The notes beneath the pieces were generated by a model. The model made no database searches. It was not told the origin of the DNA and was given only the letters and a program-made list of their open reading frames with translations. 64,000 nucleotides of DNA from Bactrocera neohumeralis (taxonomy: Eukaryota; Arthropoda; Insecta; Diptera; Tephritidae): NCBI RefSeq assembly GCF_024586455.1, contig NC_065922.1, forward strand, positions 17,976,089 through 18,040,088. The letters are read 5' to 3'. This document shows, one piece after another, positions 48,375-58,566 of the stretch. The position numbers were made by a program, and so were the translations under genes. Within the stretch, counting starts at the first letter, position 1. Each line of letters begins with the position of its first letter.

Positions 48375-48917
48375 TTTCTAACAGAAAAAGTCTTGCGGTA
48401 TTTTCGCTGGTTGGCGCTGAAAGCGCGTAGTTCTAGTTTTATTCGTCGCATCGGGTCATGCTATACCTTTTTGGAAAGCTCATTTCACGTGCTAACACGT
48501 ATTTGATTGATTGTCGTTTCTTTTAAGTCGTTCGTGAGTTATAACGTCGCAAACATGGAGCAAAATAAAGAGAAAATACGGCATGTTTTACAGTACTACT
48601 ACGATAAAGGCAAAAATGCTTCTCAAGCCGCCAATAAAATTTGTGCAGTTTATAGACCCGATACAGTTTCCATTTCCACCGCACAACGATGGTTTCAAAG
48701 TTTTCGTTCTGGGGCAGAGGTGGTCGAAGATGCGCCACGCTCCGGAAGGCCTGTCGTCGAAAATTGCGATAAAATCGCTGAATTGGTCAAAAGAGACCGG
48801 CATAGTAGCAGCCGTAGCATCGGTCAAGAGCTGGGCATCAGTCATCAAAAATTCATTTCAATTTCAATAAAAAAAAAAAAAATTCAATAAAAATACCGCA
48901 AGACTTTTTTGACAACC
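48375..48917 (+). mobile_element. internally deleted derivative of mariner A (about 0.54 kb)
   Basis: The first 460 bp match element A (19440-19900) almost base for base, including the 5' untranslated region and transposase start. The right end aaataccgcaagacttttttgacaacc matches A's right repeat. Between them about 730 bp of A, holding the whole catalytic domain, are gone; a 30-bp A-rich filler containing a second ttcaataaaaa bridges the junction (48849-48878). The right repeat is intact; the outer bases of the left repeat are degraded (aacagaaaaagtc for ttgtcaaaaaagtc). The structure is that of a MITE in the making. Confidence 0.85.
48555..48890 (+). pseudogene. mariner transposase N-terminal domain only
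   Basis: Open frame starting MEQNKEKIRHVLQYYYDKGK and running through the HTH motifs AVYRPDTVSISTAQRWFQSF, APRSGRPVVENCDKI and RSIGQELGISHQ, then 14 unrelated residues rich in Lys and Ile before the stop. It is not frameshifted, so it could in principle give a DNA-binding polypeptide of about 111 residues without the D,D34D catalytic domain. It retains the GISHQ reading where copy A is frameshifted. Confidence 0.8.
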
Positions 48918-50030
48918 CATTATTAATAAATGGATTTATTTGCTGTGATAGTAAATTCGACATATAATTTTTGGTGGCAATCAGGCAGTTAAAAAATTGT
49001 ACATTTTTAAATACATATTTTGTCTCCTGTCGCTTTTATGGTTATTATTTAGAGTAGGTAAACATATTCAAATGAGTTGCTCATACGCCATGTCCAACTT
49101 GCATTTTAGAAATTTTGCATATTATTGAAAAAAAAGATATTTTAAGTGGCTTTCGTTAACTCTTCGAATAAGGGATTAACGAAAAAATGTCTTCTGAAGC
49201 GTATTCTATAATTTTCCATAGAGTCATACCAAGATGATTAAAATCTTCGCACGACTTTCTTAACTACAGGTATTTGTCAAATAGTAATCTAAAGAGTAAG
49301 ATTTTTTCTTCATTGCTAATGCTGTGATCGAAGAATAAGATTTTTGAGAATAATTTCGATATTTTAAACCATTCTGAAACGTAAACTTTTACGAAAACGA
49401 CTTTTTTGGTAAAAGGCCATTTTGTCGGAAATCAAAATTGAGACTAGTATTTAATCATTACCGGTATCCATTAATAGTTGTAATATTTTTTTATCATTTG
49501 AATTTTGTATAATTTTAAGTAGAAACAGTTTTCTTAATACCAGACACCTTTTTTCGGAGGTTTGGTTGGAATCGCTACGGGTTCAATGGAAGTTAAACCC
49601 TTACGAAATCAATTGGTTATTATTAGAATACTTTCCGTTCTGCAAATGCACATTTTTTAAAAATAAGTTCTCCGGCTTGCAAGTGAATGTAGTCTCCTAA
49701 TAAGGCTTCTCAATGATAACTTCAAACTTAAGACAACACAGAGCATACGGTAGTGTAGCTTGGCCCTTAATACTATATCCGGAGTTTTTTCTTTGCAGTC
49801 TTCTCATAATTTGCAACTAAATTAAGTCAGTCACAATAAGAATCATATTTCGATATAACATACACTCATGCTTTTGTCTGTATTACGCTCGACTTGAATA
49901 ACCTCTTACTAGTGCGTATGCAATTTTAAGCTCTGCATATGAATTCCTCTTAAACCTTTAGTGGCGCAAGCAAACAATTCATGCTCACATCATTTTACTA
50001 AGCATATCGGAAAAATCAAACAATAACAGA
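48918..50030. other. unassigned A/T-rich DNA
   Basis: No open frame of 60 codons. No element recognised. Confidence 0.5.
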
Positions 50031-51250
50031 AGTTTTGCGCACCCTCAAGGCCTTGGCACCGACTACCAATCACGCGGAAAATCTGCATGTCAATGCTGAG
50101 CTGAAACAATTACGCGCTCCCCAATTTGTGGCGAAATACTCGCATTGCAAGCAACGCGCTTATCAAGGAATCAACAACACGTTCAATGGAAAAGATGGAG
50201 CGAGTGCTTTTGTTTTCGCTGCAGCAGCAGCAGCAACAACAAACACATAAACAACAACCACAACAGCGGCAACACAACACACCTTCCCTCAGGAAGCATA
50301 TATTGAAGCAATTGAAACGGAAGACAGCAGCAGTGATGAACAGCGCGAAGCTTGTGAAGCGAGGAAGGAGGGAGGGAGAAGAAGAAGCATCGAATTTGAG
50401 TAGCCAGAAGGCAGCAGGAACGCTTGACGTAAGATTGAATGCATTGCCGGATGAGAAGGAAGTGAAAAACATAAAACATAAATATATTGTTCAGAGTTCG
50501 CACAGCCAACAACAACAGCAGCAACAATAGGAACAACTGGTAGCACATTGTTGATGAGGCAGTTGCAAGAACAACGAGGCGCGTACACCTATACACATAT
50601 TGACAGCCTGGCAGTTCAGTTGACTTACTGGCTTCCATCATACGCATGCATACACACACAAGTACATAAGTGTATACACACAAAGACACACACGCGCCTT
50701 TCACTGAACACAAATCAGCTGAAAAGCATGCGTAACAGTACACAGCAATGACACTAGCAGTCAATGAGCAAAAATGCCGGCGACTCGCTCGACACAGGAA
50801 AAATCAACTATAAACTACAACAGCAGCAACAACAACAACAACACAAAGCGCTCATCATCAACATCGGAGTGGTGAGAAGCGAAAACAAGCACGCCATAAA
50901 AACAAAGTCCAACGGAAGATAAGCGTGGCAGCACGACGGCGTGTCGGTGTGCGTGCTCGTGTGCCTGTATTGTTGGGGAAACGACTTGGCCAGAGGGCGA
51001 ATAGTGCAAGAGGATGCTGAAACTTACAACAGGAAAATTATATATCTTTCTGCGATGAAGGAAACATGAAAGCCGGCGCAAAACGGGAAAAAATAACGAC
51101 GAAAACGAAACAACATTTCGGCTGCTGTGACGTCGCATCGGGGCAAATAGAGAAAAAATCAAGGAATTTGAAACGCTGTAGTTGCTGTTGGCGCACGCCT
51201 GGGAACAGGGTGATGCTTTGTGTATTTTAGAGTTTTTATAAAAAATATAC
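50031..51250 (+). other. CA/CAG-rich block resembling a fly 5' leader; polyGln frame
   Basis: A CAG/CAA tract at 50219-50245 and further CAA tracts at 50505-50528 and 50815-50845. One plus frame (50126-50530, 134 codons) carries LQQQQQQQTHKQQPQQ, basic segments (KQLKRKTAAV, KRGRREGEEEAS) and a terminal Gln run. It could be a coding exon, but Gln runs arise readily from CAG repeats in untranslated leaders, and I see no domain. CA-rich DNA continues to 50700. No mobile element lies inside the block, unlike its neighbours. Confidence 0.2.
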
Positions 51251-51884
51251 ATGTTATCATCACTTCTATTCAAACTTTGACTTTGGAAGATGAGCCATAT
51301 GTCCAATGTAGAACTAAGCGAGAATTTTTAGCGGATTTCTTGGACTGTGAACTCTACTAGGTATCTTCCGCAGTCGGGTTTGCAATGAATTCTTCAATCA
51401 AATATATCAATAGAAGCTCCCGTACCCCACTCACATCCGATTTGGATCTTCGTTGTCATCTTGCTTGTTCGCACTGAACCTATGGACCTCGCGTGCAGCT
51501 CCTGTGTGATTGCGAATCTAGAGTAGATCGTAGGAGATCGGCTTGCTCTTAACAAATTTCATCTTGGGACAATCGTAAAAGTTCTTATTGAACATTGTCC
51601 AATAATCATTTCTGCTGTAAGGCTGAAAATCCAGTAGGAGGCAAATTGTCAATATGTTGTATGAAACAAGTTGAGGTAGAGACATTAAGCACTTTCTACT
51701 CTAGTGTTCAGCGTAAACAAGCATAGCCGCCTCCAAAAATTCGTGATTGACTGAAACCGCTTTGTTGACTTATAAGGGCTTTTATGATACATTTTATATC
51801 AGTTCTAGGTACCACAACGAACCTGCGTTATAAGCTGTCCAAGTCAGATACCTATTAGGATCGACCACTTAACCTAACCTAAGC
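51251..51884. other. unassigned DNA ending in a LINE-like 3' motif
   Basis: The sequence gaccacttaacctaacctaa (51863-51882) resembles the 3' end of the LINE at 11586-12596 (cacctaacctaac), so the end of a related element may lie here. The body is not recognisable. Confidence 0.35.
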
Positions 51885-52560
51885 TCAATTCAAGTGGATG
51901 TACCTTTTTCAATCACCCATCTTGAGACCCGTCGAGAGTGGTTTCGGCACCGTTCGCAGCAACTCGAACTGGCCTATAGAACGACTTGGAGCATTTTACG
52001 TACAGATCCTAAATTCAAGTGGATTACAAAATTCAGCTTGTTCAAGAACTGGAGTTGCTCGATGTTCCCAAGAGACATCGGCTCGCTCTATGGACTCTTG
52101 AAAAATTCCAAGAAGATCCGACATTTTCGAGTAAAATTTGGTTCAGCGTAATAGGACTCTTATTTGTAGCTTTAGCAAAATTGCCGCATTTGGGATGAAG
52201 AGCAACCCAAAAAAATTATAGAAATGTCATTTCATGTTTCAAAAACGAGTTGGTGTGTGGTTTTTGTGAGCCGGTGGAGCCATCGGTCCATATTTCTTCA
52301 AAAATGATGCAGGTGAAAACGTAACGGTCAATGGCGACCGTAATCGTATCATGATAAAAGACGATTTGATGACTAAAATTGAAGCTCGTGATCTCCGCTA
52401 CTTTTCTGACAATGAAATTATTAAGAGAACACTTCTGTGAGCAGATAATTTACGTTTTGAGCCGGTCGATTGAGCACCAAGATCATATGATATCACACCG
52501 TCAGACTTCCTCCTCTAGAGATATGTAAAGTCTTTGCGGAAACCCTGTTTCGATTCAGGT
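51885..52560 (+). pseudogene. DUF4817-type transposase remnant
   Basis: Plus strand: THLETRREWFRHRSQQLELA then YRTTWSIL (HTH end, 51909-51999), FSLFKNWSCSMFPRDIG and LLKNSKKI (a decayed linker), AGGAIGPYFFKNDAGENVTV then NGDRNRIMI (52271-52355), IEARDLRYF, and after a shift FEPVD-APRSYDITPSDFLL then RYVKSL (52455-52535), the third-aspartate region. The second-aspartate block is missing. It ends near 52560. Confidence 0.8.
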
Positions 52561-54364
52561 CTTAAAGCTAAACATCATGTATGCCATTTTTCAGTTACCA
52601 GTCAAATTGCTCAAACGAGACATGGCAGCTCACTTAACAAGTTTCGCATTCAATCTTTCCGAGTAGACAGATTAAATTTTCTTGATATGTCTGAGAGAAT
52701 AATTATTCGCAATGCTTACCTATTTAATATTGAATCTCTCAAGCTACTTCGTGATTACACTTGTTTGGGTGCTCGGCCTCACTAGAACTTACAAGCCTAT
52801 GAACTTGCTAAACAGTGCCTACTAAACTGGAAATATGTTGGAGCTCACTTGGAGTGTATTTTAGTACTGGTTCTATGGACCTTTCGTAAGCGCTGGTGAA
52901 CAAACAACATTGCGCAAGATCCCTCTGGCTCAGAGTGAAGTAGAAGAGATTCATTGAATAACTTAATATTAGCAAGTTCTATTTCGCAGCAATTGTAGAC
53001 TGTTTAACTGAGCACTGTCGAATAAGCAGATAAATTATAAGATGAAGAGGTACTGGAACGTGCCAACAATCCCAGTGAAAAATTAGTTTAGAAAAGAACT
53101 AAAAACCCGCCTAAATAATCAAAATTAGTCGACCTTGCTATTATTACTGTATCAGTTTTTGACCGCTCATGGTAAGATATGAAGAGATAGTGGAACGTGC
53201 CAACAACCCTGTAAATAAAATAACTATTACCTTTTGCACCCGTATAGTTGCTTCCTTTTGAATTGAGTGCACATCCTTACACAAATAAATCTCTTGCTGC
53301 AGTCATGTCTCGAAACTTAGGGAACAACCTGCTTTTGGGAGCTCCCAATAAAGCGATGCTCGTTATTGTCTTTTGCCACCAAAATCCAATATTCACATGC
53401 ACACGTACTTACTTAAGCACAAACAGAAACACTTACGGTTGTTGTGTTGGTATAATATTTTTGATTGCAGGCAACAGAGAGAGTGTTGCAATGCCAAGCA
53501 AATGAAATTACTTGCGATGAAGTGAGAATGAAATTTTTGATCGTCGAAAGCGTTGACTAATTTTTTTTTTTTATTTTAGATTTTTTAATCCAATTTTCGG
53601 TTGATAAACTTAATCGAATAAAAGTGAAAAAAATAGTTTTTACCTCTGTGATGAGTTATATTCTTTGAGTTTATACTTTTGTTGCCTCCTCAAAACTTTT
53701 CTTATTTTTTTAATTTTGAATTTTAGGTAATTTTTGAAGTGTGGTAAAAATTGAATTTTATATTATTTTTTTATTAGTTTATTAACATTACAATAATGTA
53801 GGAAAAAAAAAAGTTAAATATTTTAAAAATTATGAGTTGATTAAATGGGGCATCTCAAAGAATATGCACTTCACCATACACACGATTTCAACCCTCCAAT
53901 TTGGAAAGCAATCTAAAACCGAGTCTATAAAAGAAAAGTTCAGGAAAATCAATAAGGTAGAACCTGAGAAATCCTGCCTATCGTTTAGAAAAAAACAGCG
54001 TGAAACCGAACCAGTTTGAATACCAGGTCAGCAAAATACCAAATATTCGAAAATAATTTGAATTTTGAAAAATTATATTTTAGACATTTTTATGAATAGT
54101 TAAATTTTGAAAATATAAAAATATCGTTTTTTTTTGGAGACTAGAATACGCCTTTAAATTAAGTTTTGAAATTTTAAGGTATTACAACCGAGCTCTTCCT
54201 CGTTTCGATATTATTTTATAGGATAAGTAATCTCCGTATTAATAAGTTCAAGGAAAAGGCGCGGTGTACAACATATTCATCACCAAAAATTTTCTATAGA
54301 TTGCCTTTGTTTGAAATTTATTAGCACTCATGTTAGATCCCTAGACCGCAGTATATAATACTGA
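52561..54364. other. unassigned DNA
   Basis: Frames at 52534-52785, 53248-53505 and 53837-54019 have no recognisable motif. The segment 53560-53830 is T/A-rich. Confidence 0.4.
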
Positions 54365-54480
54365 CAGTGGAAGTCATTAAACGTGAATCGCTACGCCCAT
54401 TGAAGACTATTCCGAAAATTGAAAAAAACATTGGCACAAGTGTCGAATCGAAGCGGGACTGTTCGGATAGATTTTAGACT
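54365..54480 (+). pseudogene. mariner transposase C-terminal fragment
   Basis: VEVIKRESLRPLKTIPKIEK then, in a shifted frame, KKHWHKCRIEAGLF: the alpha-helical end of mariner transposases. The close match of gtgaatcgctacg-ccattgaa to 59685-59701 ties it to the family of the element at 58567-59877. No other part of the element is seen. Confidence 0.65.
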
Positions 54481-55340
54481 TCACATATCCTTAAAGAAAA
54501 TAGTCGAACGCCCAAAAACGAGATACAATCTTCTCAACGAAGCGTTCTCTCAATAATTCTATTGATTGATGCGATAAGTAGGAAGTGGCGCCGTCTTATA
54601 GAAACTAAATGTCGCCGAGATCACGAACTTCAATTTCAAGCATTAAATGATTGGTCGCGATAACGGGCGCCATTGACTGTTACGTTTTCATCGGCATCAT
54701 TTTTGAAGTAATATGGGTCGATAATTCCTCCGGTTCACAAACTACACCAAAACCGTTGTTTGTTCTAGATGAAATGGCAGCTGTTGGATCTCTTCAGCTT
54801 GTTCTTCGTCCCAAATGCGGCAATTTCGCTCGTTTACATACTCATTGACCCAGAAAAGATCGCTGAACAAAATTTGGCTCGAAAACGTCGGTTTTCTTGG
54901 AACTTTTCAAGAGCCCATATAGCGAAGCGATGTCGCTTGGGAAGGTCAAGCGGCTTCAATTCTTGCACAAACTGCATTTTGTATGCTTTTAATTTAAGAT
55001 CTCGATGTAAAATGCGCCAAGTCGTTCCATAAGTCAGTCCGAGCTGCTGCGAACGGCGCCGAATCGACTCTCCACAGTCTTCGATGGTACACTCTTAGCT
55101 AAGGTTGCTATATTATCTTCACTGCGTGCAGGACGTTATCTATTCCGTCGAATAAAATCCGGTAAAGAGTGTTGGATCTCAAGATGGGTGATGGTGGTGC
55201 GAATAGTGCGCTTAGTAGACCGATTATGTTGACCACAAATTGAGCGAAGCGTGCGAAACCCATTCTTTACAGAACGTGAATTTTCGTAATAACGTTGAAT
55301 GATTTGTAAACACTGTTCAGAGGTTTTTCCATGATGTAAT
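54481..55340 (-). pseudogene. DUF4817-type transposase remnant, N-terminal two thirds
   Basis: Minus strand from 55335: SEQCLQIIQRYYENSRSVKN (N-terminal domain, second frame), ICGQHNRSTKRTIRTTITHL, SIRRRSQQLGLTYGTTWRIL (55010-55085), HRDLKLKAYKMQFVQELKPL (54945-55005), PKRHRFAIWALEKFQE (54895-54940), an EIAAFGTKN-type block in shifted frame, TGGIIDPYYFKNDADENVTV (54675-54740) and an LEIEVRDLGDI-like block near 54620. The second and third aspartate regions are absent. Homologous over its length to 27500-28330. Confidence 0.8.
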
Positions 55341-57475
55341 ACTTGTAAACAATACTGAAAAAAATAATTGAGTATATTACATCTACTTTAATCACCCGTT
55401 ATTAGCGCTATGATTTTTTCTCAGAGCTCGGATCGCTGCAAAACGTTTAACAATGCGTTGGTTCGAATTATCAAAAATCATTGGCTATTAAAAATGCTGA
55501 CTATCTTCATACCCATCTCTGCATCAATCATTCCAAAAAATTGTACAGTTTATTGAGTGGGAATATAAAGGTACTTTCTTCGAGAAAAATTGACGCATTT
55601 TTGCTGTTTTTATGAATTACACATGGCCTTACCCCCGTATAAGATATTTATATGTAGGATGTAATCGAGCTTCGCCACTAGCAATATGTTGGTAAAATCC
55701 GAATGAATTGGGTGCCCTACAACTTAAAAAAGTTTTCTAGTGACTGGTGGCTTCAACAACCGCGTCATGTATATATTACGCCTTAGAAGAAGATAAAGAA
55801 AATGAGGAAGACAACAAGCAATCTCGAAAAAAAGCCAGACTTCAACAGCTAATTTCACTGATAGTCAGCAACAGATGTTGCTCAATTTTAAATAACAATT
55901 TAAGATATTCTCAACCAGCAGCCGCAAACCGAACTTTAGAGTGTGCCATATTATATTGGAATTAAATATTAGCACACAGTGTACAAATGCTTAAATAATC
56001 TTGCAGCTTGTATCTGCTACTAAGGACATCCTCGACGCAAGCAAGCAATTATCAAAATAGCAGGCGCTTTAAATACGCATTAGGAAATTAAATTTCCATT
56101 AGAAAAATTTGCATTCAATGATATTTGGGACAGATGTGGTAAGTGGGTGAGCATGAGAGCGGCAGTGGTGTGAGGAGAAACACCGCAAATATAACAGACA
56201 TTCACAAAGACAGTATTCCAGCAGCTGTGTTTAAATATAGATTTGTTTATATGTAAAGTTGACATGAAATGCGAATAGCTTGTAGGCGACACACTGTGCG
56301 TGTGTTAAACTGTGTTGAATATTATTGAAATGAATTGATATATTATTCAATGCAATCCAAAGACTGTTGTCACAAGAATGCTGCGTCAAATCTCTTCCCA
56401 CACACTTCTAAGTTACTGCACAGTTTGTTGTTGTCTTACGCAGAAAGTGACCTTCAGCTCGTGGGCACTGCAGATGCTGCTGTGTAATGCAAACGTAGTG
56501 TTTACTTGCTTTTGTTGTAACTTGAAGGATTTATGTTATATATCCATTTTTGTCTATGTAAGTGTGAATAACTGGAAATTAGGATGACAAGTCAAGGCAC
56601 TTAAGCGATTTATAATAGCTTTGTCATTGCCATTGACACATACAAGGCAAGAGGACGCACCCACATCACAGATGCTTGGGTAGAACCTGCAGTCTCTCGT
56701 CAATGTAACCTCGCCCACCTTGTATACGCGCACTTAACTACTAATTAGGGCGGTCCGATAAATAAGGCGATTTTTGCTCAACATAGTCTCATCTTAACAC
56801 GAAGCACTTGATCCACTAATGCTGCCACTTCATTAACCCGATTAAGGAATTCGATTTTCGCAGGCCTGCAAGTAGACACTGGAAGACTATAAGTATACAA
56901 TAGTCTTTTCACCAATTGGGACCAATTTTTCAGCAGTTCGGCACCTAGTAGGCCCTCTAACTTGACATTATAGATCACGGTGATTAGTTTTTTTCCTCCA
57001 GTTAGTCGATGGAGATCGCACTCAAAATTATTTCCAAAGATCTGTTATTTTTACATTTCCAGCTAATAGGAAATCGTCGTTTTCTTCAAAATTCTTCAAA
57101 ATTCTGCCTATATCAAGATAGGTTCTTCAAGTGAAGTCCCCCATTTCAACTGTTTCTTGATCTCTGGTGTGTTCCAAGGATTCATGTATCGACGACGGAA
57201 GAAACGCTTTCAAATTGCGCCTAAAGAGAATCGCCGGCAGCTATGTAATGGATTCACGCTTCCGCTCATTCTTTGAAGTAGTGAAGCGTTGCTCCCATCG
57301 TACCGACATCCTACTCATGACTAATACAAGTAAGTGTAAGCCTTCGCAGGATAATTAGTTTTGCTCCACATAATTGTCAAACACATGTGTAAACTTTGAC
57401 AGTTTGTTTGACAGCTGGGTACTTTTCTAAGAATTTGTATGCCTCCAAAAAGGACACCCTATATTTTCATAATTC
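55341..57475. other. unassigned intergenic DNA
   Basis: A plus frame at 55747-55965 begins with an acidic-basic stretch (EEDKENEEDNKQSRKKAR) and a minus frame at 56778-56978 has ordinary composition, but neither shows a domain I can name. The rest appears unique. Confidence 0.4.
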
Positions 57476-57476
57476 C

Positions 57477-57519
57477 TTTATTGCATAATTATTAATTTAT
57501 TTAAAGCGTTAAATTTATT
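57477..57519 (-). promoter_or_regulatory. polyadenylation signals (three AATAAA)
   Basis: On the minus strand AATAAA occurs at 57519-57514, 57501-57496 and 57482-57477, starting about 38 bases after the stop of the gene at 57558. This spacing suits a short 3' untranslated region. The region is A/T-rich, so one copy by chance would not surprise. Confidence 0.4.
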
Positions 57520-57557
57520 TGAATAGTGCTATGATTTCAGATCTCCTTCGAAATACC

Positions 57558-58030
57558 TCAACCACTGCCACCAAATCGATAAAAATTACCTATCCTTCTA
57601 GTAGCAAGATGACTTTGCATATATTGATATGGCACACTATCCGATTGGACATCATCAGATTGCACAGCGCCACCATTATTGTCGGAAACTACAGGTATTT
57701 CAGGGCTTTTCTGATTTGCGGCGTTAATCAAGTTCTCTAAATTATCTAAATCCGTTTGTCCATGTTCTTTAAGAATCATGGTGACAAGCTTCAAAGGAGC
57801 CATAATCAGCCTGTGGAGGGCAGCAGTGACTGGATTTGCAGTATCTTCAGCATTGTTGTTTGGGTTGTCGGCACAAGAAAAATCTTAAAGGTAATTTTAA
57901 TCGGTTTATGTAAATTAAACATTTGAGCTAAATGATAGTGATACTCACCAATGTAGAAGATGACAATAAAGCTGAAAATGGCAAACGCTTGCCTTCGGCG
58001 ACATTGCAAATGTTCGGATTGACGCAGCAT
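57558..58030 (-). CDS. two-exon gene for a small secreted protein, family unknown
   Basis: Exon 1 is 58030-57949 and exon 2 is 57883-57558; joined they encode 135 residues and a stop. Intron junctions are attg|gtgagt and ctttaag|att, phase 1, 65 bp, a typical short fly intron. Residues 1-32 form a signal peptide: basic RRR at 11-13, hydrophobic core AFAIFSFIVIFYI, probable cleavage after SCA (32|33); the intron falls inside it. The mature part starts DNPNNNAED, has a probable helix around residues 47-75 (ALHRLIMAPLKLVTMILKEH), an acidic middle and ends RRIGNFYRFGGSG. The RR plus RFG resembles a neuropeptide processing pattern, but no basic residue follows the Gly. The start at 58030 is preferred over 58075 because it gives a clean signal peptide and has a G at -3; 58075 adds 15 residues. 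An upstream exon is possible. I recognise no homologue. Confidence 0.55.
57884..57948 (-). other. intron of the small secreted protein gene
   Basis: Sixty-five bases, GTGAGT at the 5' end (57948) and TTTAAG at the 3' end (57884), A/T-rich. Without removal, the reading frame of exon 1 still runs on to 57806 and stops, while exon 2 reads in another frame. Confidence 0.55.
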
Positions 58031-58081
58031 TTCAAAGACTCGGTCTGTATGCAACCGCTGTGCTGCAACTGTCATTCAGCA

Positions 58082-58566
58082 TCATTTTGAATTCCATTTA
58101 TTGCTACCACTGTGACTAATACCCCATTATTTTGCAACGAATCGAATATGGATATTTTGCTGCGGTGTCATAAAATGACATAGACGAGGTAAAGCGGATG
58201 GAATGCGAGCAAATACAAATAATAATAAAAATAATTACAAATCTACTTTTAATATTATACAGGGTTCTCGCGTAGGTATGAGTCGAACATAATGATGAAT
58301 AATCATTGTAACTTCATTTATGGAAATAATGTTAGTGTATCTGAGTATAACACTTGGGTTCGTGAACGATTTCTAAATAACTATATCAGGTCAGAAACTA
58401 ACGCTATCGATATAATATCGAAAATGTAGAAGTCCATCAGTAACAAATCTTTCAAAATATATCGATTGGTTTTTTGATTATTTGTATCGATATATAGTGT
58501 GATGAAAATATATCAATAGTTACGTTGGGAGCTTGTTAGGTCACTGAAGAAAATTTACGCTTTTTA
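58082..58566. other. upstream region of the secreted-protein gene
   Basis: A/T-rich and probably holds the promoter on the minus strand. I see no convincing TATA box or initiator. Several atcgat and tatcga tetra- to hexamers occur at 58405-58520. Confidence 0.3.

Noticed and set aside
50183..50764. A 193-codon minus frame rich in Leu, Cys and Val.
   Set aside because: It is the complement of CAG/CAA repeats, giving Leu and Cys runs, with no transmembrane pattern or domain beyond that.
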